Below, piece after piece: positions 1-10,044 of a stretch of DNA of 42,160 nucleotides. Under the pieces are notes generated by a model. It worked only from the letters and a program-made list of their open reading frames with translations, had not been told where the DNA came from and did no database searches. Position 1 is the first letter of the stretch. Each line of letters starts with the position of its first letter. Source of the DNA: Maribellus maritimus (GTDB taxonomy: Bacteria; Bacteroidota; Bacteroidia; Bacteroidales; Prolixibacteraceae); contig NZ_JAIKLE010000045.1 of NCBI RefSeq assembly GCF_022267315.1, positions 1-42,160 of the forward strand, written 5' to 3'. The position numbers were made by a program, and so were the translations under genes.

Positions 1-226
1 ATATGGTAATAGAAATGCAACCCGAAACCATAATGTCAATAACCGGAAACAAACACTACCTAAAAATTTTCAATGCGGCATTTTGTATTTAAAATAGTAT
101 TACCGCTTCCTGTAATGAAAGTTCAGTGGTATGTTCGTCTTTACCGCCCAGGCATTCGCCGTATAACAAGAATCGTTATCGGGTGATCACTTTGACCGTT
201 TTTTCCACCAAGGCAAATCAACCTCG
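1..226. other. Window edge with no recognisable gene
   Basis: This stretch lies downstream of the last gene of the minus-strand operon. I read both strands and found only short open stretches of under about 40 codons, none with a recognisable motif. It may hold the operon end or a decayed gene continuing outside the window. Confidence 0.4.
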
Positions 227-2095
227 TTAATTCTGAACTTTTTCCAGTTGTACTTCATAGATTACCGGTCCGTCAGTATCAATAGGATTAATAAAACCGG
301 CCTTCAAAACAGCCGTATAATTGCCCGGTTTTTCAATACGAATCTTTCCAAAACGGTTTATAAATTCAGGCCTGTAGGCTGAACGAATATGACTTATTTG
401 CACTTTTCCCTTAATTGTTCCGGACACTGTCTGATTATCAATTGTAAAGAAGAGCTTATTAAAGTCATTATTATTTTGATATATTGACTCCCATCTCTTT
501 TTGTAACTTTCATAGCTTCTCACTGTTGATACGCTTATAACATTTACATGAAATAATCCCGGTTCTGTAACAAAAAAATCCCATTTTAGATAATCTTTAG
601 TGCTATTCCAGTTTTTCGTGGCAAAATAGGGCCAGTTGTTTGTATCTATTACTCCATCCATTCCTGAAATCTGTAAATTTCCATTATCTCCAATGACTTC
701 TGCCATACCTGCCTGTAAAATTATATTTCCCGAACTCATCTGTCCTGGTCGATCATTTACTTGTAGCTGCCCTTTTATCTTTACCTTAAAAACAGGAAAA
801 ATTTTCTCCTTCCAATTATCTGGAACTTTGATTTTTAATTCCGGCAAGTCCAAATCCTTTACTTCCCTGTATTCATAAGGAATTGAAACTTCATTATGGA
901 TATCAGTAACTTTAATCACCTCGCTTTTAAGCCCATAAAGTGTTATGGCTTCCATACATTTATCCAAAAGCACAATATATAGAGCGTCTTTCCCTGTAGT
1001 AACACGAATACCATCCATTTCCTGAAACCAGGGACTTGGACCATTTTTGTATATTGCTTCTCCGTTTTCAATAACCCATTTACCAATTTCCTTTAACCGA
1101 TCAACACTTTCCTCAGGGATTGATCCATCATCCTTAGGTCCAATGTTCAAGAGATAGTTAATATTTTTTGAAGATAAATCAATCAGTTGGAGAAGCATAT
1201 CCTCTCGTGATTTCCAGGCACTGTCAGCACAATGAAAACCCCAGGTATGGTTCATGGTTGCAGGGCATTCCCAAACTCCGTCAAGTACTCCGGGGGGAAT
1301 CTGGTTATCTCCCATAACTCCATAATCACCCAGGCCTGCCCCTATTCTTGTGTTAATGAGGCAAGCCGGCTGTATTTTTTTCACATAATCATAAATATCT
1401 TTAGCCTGTTCTTTTGAGATATCGCCCGGAGTATCGAACCATAAACAAAATATTTCGCCGTAATTTGTGAGTAATTCTTTGAGTTGAGTTTTAACCTTCT
1501 TGTCAAGATAAGTCTGAAGATTTCTGTTCGCGTCATTTTTATCCCAGTCCCAATTGTTTCCATACTTATCAACCGAGTGATATTCATCCCAATCCCTTAC
1601 ATGAGAATAATACAGACCTAATTTAATACCCTGGTTTTTACACTCTTCACTAAGTTCCTTCAGAATGTCCTTCCCGTAAGGTGTGCCGTCCTTTATATTG
1701 TAATCATCATAATCGGAGTCGAACATGGCAAAACCATCGTGATGTTTGGCGGTAAAAACGATGTATTTCATCCCGGCTTGCTTTGCCAAAACTACAATTT
1801 TATGGGCATCAAAATTATACGGATTAAATTTCTTTGCCAGCTGACGGTATTGTTCCTTTGGTATAGACTTCAACCTCATGATATGTTCTGCAACCGTTCC
1901 CGAAGGTAATGTATCACCTTCCCAGATACCTGCAGGCAGCGCATAAAGACCAAAGTGGATAAACATTCCAAACCGGAGATCTGTAAATTCCTGTTGGCTC
2001 ACGGTTTTAGTATGTTCCCTCTCTGATGGAACACAGGAAGACAAAACAATAAAGCAGATGCAGATATAATATAATTGCTTAAGTATAATCTTCAT
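227..2095 (-). CDS. Alpha-L-fucosidase, GH29 family, lipoprotein
   Basis: This 622-residue protein would release terminal alpha-L-fucose from the target glycan with retention of configuration. A lipoprotein signal ends in LSSC with the lipidated Cys at residue 21, so it is probably tethered to the outer membrane. The GH29 barrel spans about residues 35-350: RFGMFIHFG at 41-49, KHHDGF at 117-122, and LWFDTPG with the likely nucleophile Asp221. The general acid/base varies in this family and I cannot assign it. Residues about 470-622 form a beta-rich accessory domain that may bind carbohydrate. The gene is the last of the operon, 6 nt after the esterase gene. It is a paralogue of the GH29 gene at 3336-5114, but only this copy has a lipobox. 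The family call is firm; linkage preference is unknown. Confidence 0.93.
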   Translation of the reverse strand: MKIILKQLYYICICFIVLSSCVPSEREHTKTVSQQEFTDLRFGMFIHFGLYALPAGIWEGDTLPSGTVAEHIMRLKSIPKEQYRQLAKKFNPYNFDAHKIVVLAKQAGMKYIVFTAKHHDGFAMFDSDYDDYNIKDGTPYGKDILKELSEECKNQGIKLGLYYSHVRDWDEYHSVDKYGNNWDWDKNDANRNLQTYLDKKVKTQLKELLTNYGEIFCLWFDTPGDISKEQAKDIYDYVKKIQPACLINTRIGAGLGDYGVMGDNQIPPGVLDGVWECPATMNHTWGFHCADSAWKSREDMLLQLIDLSSKNINYLLNIGPKDDGSIPEESVDRLKEIGKWVIENGEAIYKNGPSPWFQEMDGIRVTTGKDALYIVLLDKCMEAITLYGLKSEVIKVTDIHNEVSIPYEYREVKDLDLPELKIKVPDNWKEKIFPVFKVKIKGQLQVNDRPGQMSSGNIILQAGMAEVIGDNGNLQISGMDGVIDTNNWPYFATKNWNSTKDYLKWDFFVTEPGLFHVNVISVSTVRSYESYKKRWESIYQNNNDFNKLFFTIDNQTVSGTIKGKVQISHIRSAYRPEFINRFGKIRIEKPGNYTAVLKAGFINPIDTDGPVIYEVQLEKVQN

Positions 2096-2101
2096 ATAAA
2101 A

Positions 2102-3268
2102 TCAGTTAATAGAAATCAATTTACAAACAGCCTTCGCTGTCCTTATTCCCACTTCTTTTTTCTGAACGGGATGAATATTGTGCAATTCACCCAAATCCTG
2201 AATATCTACCGATACTGTATAACTAGTATTTTGAGCAACAGTAGCCTGAACATCCTGAAGAATTTTCCAAACGTTCAGACTTTCGGTTGTGCCCGGATCA
2301 TAAACTGGAAGCTGAATTATGGCAAACGGTAAATCAGGCTTGTCAAAGTGTTTTCTGTAGGAAGAAATAAGATTCTTCAGCCAAAAACGGTATTCAGTTG
2401 CCTGGCTTACATTGTCAGTATTACTTTCTCCCTGATACCAAACCACACCAGTAAGAGGGAGTTGACCAAACGGACGTATAAGTCTATTAAAAAGCGTTGC
2501 CGGAACAGCACGCCCCAATCCCCATTTTGCCAACCTGTGTTGCCCATATGGTTTCATGTCGTCTTCATCCTCTTTGGCAGCTTTTAAAACGAGTGGATCA
2601 TTAACCAGAGTACTGAACCTGTTTCCGGTTTCGTTATCAGGGAACGCCTCTTCGGGCACCCATGCTTCAATTCCTGTTCCTCCCCTTGCTGCCACAAAAA
2701 TACCTATCGGTTTCTTTCTTCTTCGCTCCATTTCAGCAGCAAAGAAGAAAGCCACTGCTGAAATACTCTGTACATTTTCGCTTGTGACCTTTTGCCATTG
2801 TTTGCCATTGAAGTAACGTATATCAGACGAAAATAAATCCTCTCCGGCTTCGATGGACTCTTTGGAAGATTTAACGTGTATTGCCATATTTGACTGCCCT
2901 GCACACAACCATATATTTCCTGAAAGCACTTCTTTTATAACCTTTGTTTCACCATTACAAACAAACACCATATCGGCGAAAATACCAGGTTTTACAGAAG
3001 GAAAATTTATTTCCCATAAACCATCTTTATCTGACTTGGTTGAAATTTTTATATTATCAAAACTGACCGATACCTCCTGAAATGGACCGCAACTTCCCTT
3101 AAGTATCCAGTTAGTCTCAGAAGGAAATATCATATCATCCGAAATCCACAGTGGCAAACTGAACTCTCGTGATATTTGTCCTTCCGATTTCTGAAAAGAA
3201 AAAATCAACAAAATAAAAGCAATGGCTAATACTCCAGCGTACTTCTTATTCAAAGCATTGGCAAGCAT
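2102..3268 (-). CDS. Sialate O-acetylesterase-like SGNH esterase
   Basis: This 388-residue protein resembles sialate 9-O-acetylesterases (SASA family), which remove O-acetyl groups from sugars. An N-terminal hydrophobic segment (about residues 10-27) acts as a signal or anchor. A small beta-rich domain follows, then the SGNH core: GQSNM at 124-128 with the likely nucleophile Ser126, WYQGES at 277-282 (oxyanion region), and the Asp358/His366 region in DLGELHNIHP. I chose the ATG at 3268; an in-frame TTG at 3280 would add four residues. It sits between two GH29 fucosidase genes, which suggests it de-acetylates the same branched glycan. Family members act on acetylated xylan and other glycans as well as sialic acid, so the substrate is open. 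Confidence 0.88.
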   Translation of the reverse strand: MLANALNKKYAGVLAIAFILLIFSFQKSEGQISREFSLPLWISDDMIFPSETNWILKGSCGPFQEVSVSFDNIKISTKSDKDGLWEINFPSVKPGIFADMVFVCNGETKVIKEVLSGNIWLCAGQSNMAIHVKSSKESIEAGEDLFSSDIRYFNGKQWQKVTSENVQSISAVAFFFAAEMERRRKKPIGIFVAARGGTGIEAWVPEEAFPDNETGNRFSTLVNDPLVLKAAKEDEDDMKPYGQHRLAKWGLGRAVPATLFNRLIRPFGQLPLTGVVWYQGESNTDNVSQATEYRFWLKNLISSYRKHFDKPDLPFAIIQLPVYDPGTTESLNVWKILQDVQATVAQNTSYTVSVDIQDLGELHNIHPVQKKEVGIRTAKAVCKLISIN

Positions 3269-3335
3269 ATTCTTCAACAATTAATTCTTCATATTATCAC
3301 ATTAGCAGTACCCTACCCATACAATCATTATCTAA

Positions 3336-5114
3336 TTAGTGACTTACAGGTATCAAACTGATACTCTGGAAAGTAAATCCCATATTTCCATCCGACAGCT
3401 CTTGTGGTTCTAATGAAAGTGTATATTCTCCAGCCTTTTTAAGATTTATATTACCGCCATCTGTATGTATTTTTTTCCAATACTGGGTACGCTGGTTATA
3501 TTCACTAAAATCTTTTTTAACAACAAACTCAACTGACTGACCCGATGTCTGTATTTTAACTTTATGTCCTCCCTGCCACAAGGGATTTCCATGAGAACCG
3601 GTTTCGGTTGAAACTAAATCAATTTTGTATTGTCCGGGTTCTTCTACTTTAAAATTCCATGTAAGATTTACATTTTCGTCCTTCCAGTCAGCGCCTCCCC
3701 CCCTTGCCGTAAATTTTAAATCATAAGGTTTCCCGTCCTTTCTGGCATCTGCCATTGCTCCATGTAATAAAACGCTTCCATCTACATTTTGGCAAATTTC
3801 ATGTTCAACTTTTGCTTTTCCTTTTATTTCAAGAACAACGACTGAGACTGCCTCATCAGGAGCAGCATCCGGAAGTTCAATCTTTAAAGTATGATGTTTT
3901 AAATTCTTATTGTAAATAGATTTAAAAGGGAGTGGTGTTTGATTTGCATCGGATAACAAATATACCTTATTGACCTTGTTTTCAAGCCCTTCCAGATAAA
4001 AATCACCGGAAGGCCAGTCAAATATCCCCAGATAGAGTTTTCCGGATTTCTGTGTTATGTTTCCCCATTTAAATTCCACATTAAACGGGTTTGGAAGGGC
4101 TCCATATACCGATTCACTGTTTATTTTCATCCAGTCGCCTACATTGGCAAGTATATCAACCGATTCCTGCGGAATCAATCCTTCGGCGGTAGGACCTACA
4201 TTCAGGAGGTAGTTGCCACCTTTTGCTGTAATATCAAAAAGAAGACGGGTAAGATCTACAGGAGATTTCCAATGATGATCATTCTTTTTATAACCCCATG
4301 TATTATTAAGAGTTGCCGGAACTTCCCAATCTCCGGGAACCACGGTTGCCGGGATTACATTATCACCTGTTGACATATAATCAGTTTCAACTCCTCCTCC
4401 TAATCTGCCGCTGATTATACATTCGGGTTGAAGTCTCCGTACTAAATTTTTCAGGCTTTGTGCCTGTTCTTTTGTTATACTCATGGGTGTATCGAACCAG
4501 ATTAACCCCACCGGGCCATAATTGGCTAGCAATTCAGTAAGCTGAGGTTTTACTTTTTCCTCCAGATACTTCTGAAAGTTTCTTTCTTTCGGGAAATCCC
4601 ATTCATTGTCTAGTCCGTTTGGTTCATTCCAGTCGCGCGATTGAGAATAGTAAAAGCATATTCTTAATCCCTGTTTATGGCATTCTTCAGCTAATGCTTT
4701 AATCACATCTTTTCCGTAAGGAGTTGCATCCACTATATTGTAATCTGAAGCGTCAGACTTAAACATAGCAAAACCATCGTGATGCTTCGAAGTGATAGTT
4801 ATATACTTCATTCCCGCGTTTTTTGCGGTAGTTACAAAATCATATGCATTAAATTTTACAGGATTAAATTCTTTGGCAAACTGGCGGTACTCGGTAGCAG
4901 GTATCTGGGCCCGTTTCATAATCCACTCCCCTATTCCTTCAATTTCTTTTCCCTCCCATTCGCCGGCGGGTATCGCGTAAAGTCCCCAATGGATAAACAT
5001 TCCGAAATGAGCATCGCGCCACCATTGCATTCTTTCGTTTTGACTTACAGACTGTGCCCCGGCAAAGTCTTTTATCCCTATAAGTAAAGCTATCAGAATT
5101 AATATCTTTTTCAT
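3336..5114 (-). CDS. Alpha-L-fucosidase, GH29 family, secreted
   Basis: This 592-residue protein would hydrolyse terminal alpha-L-fucosides. A Sec signal peptide ends near residue 20 (AGA before QS) with no lipobox, so it is probably periplasmic or secreted. Key GH29 motifs are HFGMFIHWGLY at 36-46, SKHHDGFAMF at 109-118 and IWFDTP with the likely nucleophile Asp208. A C-terminal beta-sandwich region (about 440-592) follows, as in its operon paralogue at 227-2095. The two proteins share the same order of motifs and the same domain plan, which suggests duplication followed by division of labour by linkage or location. The gene is preceded by a sulfatase gene 31 nt upstream. The family call is firm; the exact fucoside is not known. 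Confidence 0.93.
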   Translation of the reverse strand: MKKILILIALLIGIKDFAGAQSVSQNERMQWWRDAHFGMFIHWGLYAIPAGEWEGKEIEGIGEWIMKRAQIPATEYRQFAKEFNPVKFNAYDFVTTAKNAGMKYITITSKHHDGFAMFKSDASDYNIVDATPYGKDVIKALAEECHKQGLRICFYYSQSRDWNEPNGLDNEWDFPKERNFQKYLEEKVKPQLTELLANYGPVGLIWFDTPMSITKEQAQSLKNLVRRLQPECIISGRLGGGVETDYMSTGDNVIPATVVPGDWEVPATLNNTWGYKKNDHHWKSPVDLTRLLFDITAKGGNYLLNVGPTAEGLIPQESVDILANVGDWMKINSESVYGALPNPFNVEFKWGNITQKSGKLYLGIFDWPSGDFYLEGLENKVNKVYLLSDANQTPLPFKSIYNKNLKHHTLKIELPDAAPDEAVSVVVLEIKGKAKVEHEICQNVDGSVLLHGAMADARKDGKPYDLKFTARGGGADWKDENVNLTWNFKVEEPGQYKIDLVSTETGSHGNPLWQGGHKVKIQTSGQSVEFVVKKDFSEYNQRTQYWKKIHTDGGNINLKKAGEYTLSLEPQELSDGNMGFTFQSISLIPVSH

Positions 5115-5145
5115 TATTTGTAATTTTAAAATTGTATATTAGCTA

Positions 5146-6645
5146 TTATTGATTTTTCCCTTCATCAGCACTCCATCTTCTCTTTTCTGTATTTTTTATT
5201 TCTTTCCATGATTTTCTATAATCTTTCATTACATCGGAAAACCAACTATCCCACTTCCGTGTCAGTTCGTTTACAATTTCAGGATGATTGGCAGAGAGGT
5301 CATACAATTCAGCAGGATCCTCGACTAAATTAAAAAGTTGTGGATTTAATGGAACAATATCTTTCCAATGTGGTATTACTGTATCGCATGGCATTTCCCA
5401 GTGTGGTTCCGTGGCTCCTTTCCAAACCGAAGGATTATCTTTATCTTCCTTTTTCATTGTTACCTTTATTCCAGGCCAGTATAATTTCCACTTTCCTTTT
5501 ACTATTGCAGCATCGGAATGTGGCACCGGGTAATACCTGTTTTTTTGGAAGTACAAATCCCGGTCATAATTTGATTCATTGCTTTTCCCAAGCAAAATTT
5601 CGGAAATATCATGCCCATCGGTATTCTTAATTATGCCGGAAGTGTTATTTGTAAGGGATAGTAATGTGGGTAACCAGTCACAACCGTGCACAGGACCGGT
5701 AAATATTTTATTTTGAGGAAACTTCCCTGGCCATGAAACAATTGCAGGAACTCTTATACCCTCCTCGAGAACAATACCTTTTGTCCCAGACAGGCCTGCC
5801 TGATAACGCAAATTTTCACCAGTATTTTGTGCTCCGTTGTCACTAGTAAATACAATAATAGTATTATCACTTAATCCCAAATCTTTGAGTTCATTTACGA
5901 CCATTCCAATTCCCCTATCCATAGACTCAATCATGGCGTAAAGTGTAGCCACCTTCTCATTGAACACTCCCTTCCCTTTCTCCATGTATTTTTTTACAAG
6001 TCTTTCGGGCGCCTGATATGGAATGTGGGGAGCATGATGTGCAATAAAAAGAAAAAATGGTTTTTCTTTATTCCTCATCATAAATTCAAGTGAGCTTTCT
6101 GTAATAACATCTGTTAGATATCTTCCATCGGAAGGGACATTGGTTCCATTTAAATCAAGATTCCAGCTCCAATAATCCTGAATACCATTCAGAAATCCGA
6201 AAAAATAGTCGAATCCTCTTTTATTGGGATGATATTGAAGATCATACAAACCGTTGTGCCACTTTCCTATCAAACCGGTAGAATAGCCTTCGCTTTTAAA
6301 ATAATCTCCCATTGTTTTATAGGAAAGAGCAATCCGATCAATCCCCCTGTTGGATGAAACATCTATTGCCCCAGTCCGGTGATTATACATACCTGTTAAT
6401 ATTGCAGCGCGCGCCGGGGCACAAAGCGGGGCCGGGCTGTAATAATGAGTGAAAAGAATGCCATGATTCGCCAGTTTGTTAATTTCCGGCGTTTCAATGT
6501 ATGGATTTCCGTAACACTGTAAATCTCCGTAACCTAAATCGTCGGCAAGTATAAATACGACATTGGGTTTCACCGGGCTTTTCTTTTCAGAAGAACAACA
6601 GCCTCCCAGCAAACAAAACAGTAATATACAAGATATTAATCTCAT
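5146..6645 (-). CDS. Sulfatase, family S1, lipoprotein
   Basis: This 499-residue protein is a formylglycine-dependent sulfatase that would remove sulfate esters from the polysaccharide. A lipoprotein signal has an LGGC lipobox (Cys16). Metal ligands include the DD pair at 35-36 (FILADDLGYG). The sulfatase signature is CAPAR at 75-79, in which Cys75 would be oxidised to formylglycine. A GKWH motif, HHAPH and SDNG fit the arylsulfatase A fold. The start codon overlaps the stop of the upstream BNR gene in an ATGA arrangement, which implies translational coupling. The maturase (FGE or anSME) is not in this window and must lie elsewhere. Subfamily and sulfate position cannot be read from sequence by eye. 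Confidence 0.94.
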   Translation of the reverse strand: MRLISCILLFCLLGGCCSSEKKSPVKPNVVFILADDLGYGDLQCYGNPYIETPEINKLANHGILFTHYYSPAPLCAPARAAILTGMYNHRTGAIDVSSNRGIDRIALSYKTMGDYFKSEGYSTGLIGKWHNGLYDLQYHPNKRGFDYFFGFLNGIQDYWSWNLDLNGTNVPSDGRYLTDVITESSLEFMMRNKEKPFFLFIAHHAPHIPYQAPERLVKKYMEKGKGVFNEKVATLYAMIESMDRGIGMVVNELKDLGLSDNTIIVFTSDNGAQNTGENLRYQAGLSGTKGIVLEEGIRVPAIVSWPGKFPQNKIFTGPVHGCDWLPTLLSLTNNTSGIIKNTDGHDISEILLGKSNESNYDRDLYFQKNRYYPVPHSDAAIVKGKWKLYWPGIKVTMKKEDKDNPSVWKGATEPHWEMPCDTVIPHWKDIVPLNPQLFNLVEDPAELYDLSANHPEIVNELTRKWDSWFSDVMKDYRKSWKEIKNTEKRRWSADEGKNQ

Positions 6646-8507
6646 TGACCTGAAAGATAGTTTGCAATAGATTCCGAAGTATAAAGAAACCGGTTATAAA
6701 CCCTGAATAATAAAATATCTCCTTTAAATTCAGACGAAAACCGGACTTTTGGATCACCGTTTACATCCCACATAAACGGATTAAATCGAGCATATCCAAA
6801 TGGTCTCTCACCTCCATCCCACAAATCACCATTAATAACAAAAGTGAGCATTTTAGACTTTGCATCAACGTTTATTACAATATGATTAACTGTTTTGGGT
6901 ATTATTACTCCGGATTCAGTTGACCAAATTAACGGCGTCCTGCCATCATCCATTAAAAATTCCAACGCTCCCGATTTTAGAATACTAATTTTAAGCCCAT
7001 TGCCAATGTATTTTGCTGCATTTTGATAACCTTCGGTCTTTTCGCGACGGGTATCAAGTAACAGCTGGTCTTTTTTAAGATTGTCGGTTTTTAATTTAAA
7101 TTCCAGAGAAAATCCATCTCCCTTGTATAAATTCCCTATCCCGGGCATTGAAAACTCTCTGCCCTGTTTACAGGATTCTCCTTTAAGATCCAGCACAAGC
7201 CCCTCTTTTGTCTTTTGCTTATTAAGCGCCTGGGTCCAAAGCATCTCAAGGTACTCCGCTGGTATTTTATGAATTCGTGCAATCGTCTTTTGTGTTTCTG
7301 TAAAATAGTATTCTCCTTCATCTTCAATCCAGTCGGGATAGGAAATCCCATTGAAATAGTTCATGTCATAAAGAAAAACTTCGGGTTGACTCCAGTAAAT
7401 ATATCCATCTTTTTCAATACCTCCCGCAAGCCAGGTTGGATTGCGGTTTCCAAGAGGATGGCTGCTGTAGTTTCGGGATCCGTTGTTATGAAAAAACATC
7501 GCATATTTCCCGTTACTAAATTTATAAATCTTGTTAAAACACCGCGGTTGTTTCATGAGCTTCCCACCGGGTGAATAACTAGCCCATTTCGGTGTTGTCC
7601 ATGTGTGTCCATTGTCTCTGCTATAAACCTGGACATTATGTCCCTGATTGGTTCGATATACACAATACAGGCTTCCATCGCTTAACGAAACAATATTATG
7701 TTCATCGGCGACCTGTCCCTGTGGTGGGAGTAATCCTTTGTTTCCATCAGGGAGTGTTTCCCATTCTATTTTCTCAGGATCTTTTTCGTAAAGGATGTTT
7801 GAACTTTTCAAAATCGCCCCTGAACCGCTTTCCATAAATCCTTCACCAAAATTACCCACTTTTGAGAGTGGAAAATACACTGCATTTTCATGAACAATTG
7901 GCAAGGCCACACTCCAAAAAAATTGAATTTCTCCTTTATAAATATTTTTATCATCGATTTCGAAATTTCGTACAGGGACTTCATAGTGTTTTTCCGACCA
8001 GGAATATCCACCATCATCGGAATACTTCATCATCATTTTCCCGAATGTATCTACACGTTTTATCGGAACGCCTTTTGAATTCAGCACCTCACGTCGATTT
8101 TCTGAATTGTAAGTATAAAACACATAAATTCGTCCTGATGGAATTATTAAAGGAGTTATCCATGATGCTTCTGGTCCGGTAGCAGGTTCGATATCTATCA
8201 ACGGACTCCAGGTTTTTCCTTTGTCCTTGCTAATTGTTGAAACAACATGTTGCCCTGGTTGCCCTTCATGACCGGCACCTGTAGTTAAAACAACCACCCA
8301 CTCACCTTTGCTGTTTATCACGGAATAAGGTTGATCACAGTATCCCTCATCGGGGATAACAGCTACTGCATTTTCAATATTCCTCCAGTCTTTTTCCTGC
8401 GAATAAATATCAGTTGAATGTAACAGAAAAACAAAAAACAGTGCCAAACCAATGAAATTGTATATATGCTGTCCTCTCCTGAATTGCTTATTTTCCATTT
8501 TTTTCAT
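6642..8507 (-). CDS. BNR/Asp-box sialidase-like protein with LamG-like domain (paralogue 1)
   Basis: This 621-residue protein is probably a secreted or periplasmic exo-glycosidase of sialidase (beta-propeller) fold. A long n-region and hydrophobic core end near IYSQ at 34-37. Three clear Asp boxes are visible: SKDKGKTW 93-100, SDDGGYSW 163-170 and SRDNGHTW 296-303. Blocks shared with three other proteins of this operon include CDQPY, YRT, HNNG, RNPTW, ISYPD and TETQKTIAR. Residues about 455-621 form a LamG-like sandwich. I see no FRIP motif, so true GH33 sialidase activity is doubtful. ATG codons at 8507 and 8498 are both possible starts. The gene overlaps the sulfatase gene by 4 nt. An enzyme for a non-Neu5Ac acidic sugar is one possibility; glycan binding alone is another. 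Confidence 0.85.
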   Translation of the reverse strand: MKKMENKQFRRGQHIYNFIGLALFFVFLLHSTDIYSQEKDWRNIENAVAVIPDEGYCDQPYSVINSKGEWVVVLTTGAGHEGQPGQHVVSTISKDKGKTWSPLIDIEPATGPEASWITPLIIPSGRIYVFYTYNSENRREVLNSKGVPIKRVDTFGKMMMKYSDDGGYSWSEKHYEVPVRNFEIDDKNIYKGEIQFFWSVALPIVHENAVYFPLSKVGNFGEGFMESGSGAILKSSNILYEKDPEKIEWETLPDGNKGLLPPQGQVADEHNIVSLSDGSLYCVYRTNQGHNVQVYSRDNGHTWTTPKWASYSPGGKLMKQPRCFNKIYKFSNGKYAMFFHNNGSRNYSSHPLGNRNPTWLAGGIEKDGYIYWSQPEVFLYDMNYFNGISYPDWIEDEGEYYFTETQKTIARIHKIPAEYLEMLWTQALNKQKTKEGLVLDLKGESCKQGREFSMPGIGNLYKGDGFSLEFKLKTDNLKKDQLLLDTRREKTEGYQNAAKYIGNGLKISILKSGALEFLMDDGRTPLIWSTESGVIIPKTVNHIVINVDAKSKMLTFVINGDLWDGGERPFGYARFNPFMWDVNGDPKVRFSSEFKGDILLFRVYNRFLYTSESIANYLSGQ

Positions 8508-8547
8508 TTTTTAGTTAGACAAATCCGAATAAATCTTTTACGAAACT

Positions 8548-10011
8548 CTATTGAACATCATCCAAATATTTTCCCAACAGAAACCTTTTCCGATCGGGAT
8601 ACCAAAGTATTGTTCTTCCCTGAAACTCAGTAATACTGGGATAGGTGCCAATTTCTGCCGACATTTTTGGAGGAACAGCAATATCATGCGTATTAAGCAG
8701 TTCCACCGGTTCACTAAACCAAACAGGTTGGTCTCCATCCTGTTTAAATTCCCCAACTGCATAATAAGTTGGATTTCGTACAATATTTGCAACATTTATA
8801 TACCACTTTTTATCTGCCTGATCGTACCCAAGCCTTTTTCCGTTGTTATTATGAAAAACCAGAATAAAATTTCCATTGTCAAGTTTGTATAAAGGGCATG
8901 GCGACATTGGGTGTGGAATTCCCTTTCCATCATCTGAATATTTTAGCATTTTCGGTATTTCCCATGTTTTTCCGTTATCAGATGAAACTGAATAATAAAC
9001 AAATCCAGTCATGTTTCGCATAACGGTAAATAACCTGCCATCGGGTAATAAAACTACCGCCGGTTCCTGAGCTACCGACATGTGAGGATATACAGGATTT
9101 TGAACTTCCAATCCTTGATCATTTTCAGGATACCATTCAATTTTTATTTTTCCAGGAGATGGATCTTCATCGATGTTTACAAATCGCATAAAATAACATC
9201 TCGAATCCGCATTTACCCAGTTCTTTTCGCTTTTCATGACAGTTTCTGATGTGATAAGGGTATATCCGGCAATCCACTTCCCTTCGTTGTCTTTAATTGG
9301 TTTCTGCCAAACAATCCAGTTCTTTGGATATTTTGCATCAGGATTATCGTATTTTGACCGGGGCATTTCAATTTCTCTGGGTTCCGTCCATGTATGTCCA
9401 TTGTCATCTGAAAAGATACATCCCATTGTTCCGCTTCCCTGCCTGCTGTTATCATATATTTCGATTTCTTTTGTATAAAAAACGTATATTCTGCCATTTT
9501 CTGAAACGACAGGAAAACCCCAGCTAGCCTGCAGACCTCCCTTACCATATTTTGCGCCAACCAAATATTCAGGTTCTGACCAATTGATGGCATCCGAACT
9601 TCGTGCCAGAACGAGATGATTGTCGCCCCTACCTTCGACTGAACTTTGTGTCCATAAAGCGATAAGTTCTTCGCTTTTAGGCGCCTTAAACACAAGAAAA
9701 TGCTCGTTATCCCCATTATAAATCCCGGAGCCTGTTGGGACAAAAACACAAATATCTGGATTGCTTCTTTTCCACTCAACATCCGGGTCCCCGAGTGGTA
9801 TATCTTTACCATATTTCCCGAAAGGATACCCCATTTCAATAATTTCGTCCCTGCTAAAAAGACTCTTAATTCCTGATTTTTCCTTAATTTTATCCTGTTC
9901 AGTGTTTTTTTCTCCTATGTCGCAGGAAGAAATTAAAACAACTAGTACAAAAAGCAGAAATAAGTTACAATTCTCCTTTATTCTAATTTGAAATCTGATT
10001 TTTTTATCCAT
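8548..10011 (-). CDS. Divergent BNR sialidase-like lipoprotein without LamG domain
   Basis: This 487-residue protein has a lipobox ending in LISSC (Cys30) and a five- or six-bladed propeller with Asp boxes SDDNGHTW at 201-208 and SSDNGKTW at 343-350. It keeps several blocks of the neighbouring BNR family (FHNNNG, VRNPTYY, a TYPS equivalent of SYPD) but lacks the C-terminal LamG-like region, so it stops about 110 residues short of them. I chose the ATG at 10011; a GTG at 10035 would put eight more residues before the signal. It lies between two full-length paralogues (gaps of about 33 and 40 nt). Surface-anchored glycan cleavage or binding is likely. It is probably an early-diverged member of the family with its own specificity. 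Confidence 0.82.
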   Translation of the reverse strand: MDKKIRFQIRIKENCNLFLLFVLVVLISSCDIGEKNTEQDKIKEKSGIKSLFSRDEIIEMGYPFGKYGKDIPLGDPDVEWKRSNPDICVFVPTGSGIYNGDNEHFLVFKAPKSEELIALWTQSSVEGRGDNHLVLARSSDAINWSEPEYLVGAKYGKGGLQASWGFPVVSENGRIYVFYTKEIEIYDNSRQGSGTMGCIFSDDNGHTWTEPREIEMPRSKYDNPDAKYPKNWIVWQKPIKDNEGKWIAGYTLITSETVMKSEKNWVNADSRCYFMRFVNIDEDPSPGKIKIEWYPENDQGLEVQNPVYPHMSVAQEPAVVLLPDGRLFTVMRNMTGFVYYSVSSDNGKTWEIPKMLKYSDDGKGIPHPMSPCPLYKLDNGNFILVFHNNNGKRLGYDQADKKWYINVANIVRNPTYYAVGEFKQDGDQPVWFSEPVELLNTHDIAVPPKMSAEIGTYPSITEFQGRTILWYPDRKRFLLGKYLDDVQ

Positions 10012-10044
10012 TACTAATTCTGTTTGTATTTTCACAAAACGAAA

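Noticed and set aside
636-878. Antisense open frame inside the first GH29 gene, one of many similar frames opposite the large genes
   Set aside because: No family features; the sense gene explains the sequence fully. The same reasoning removes the other short overlapping frames.
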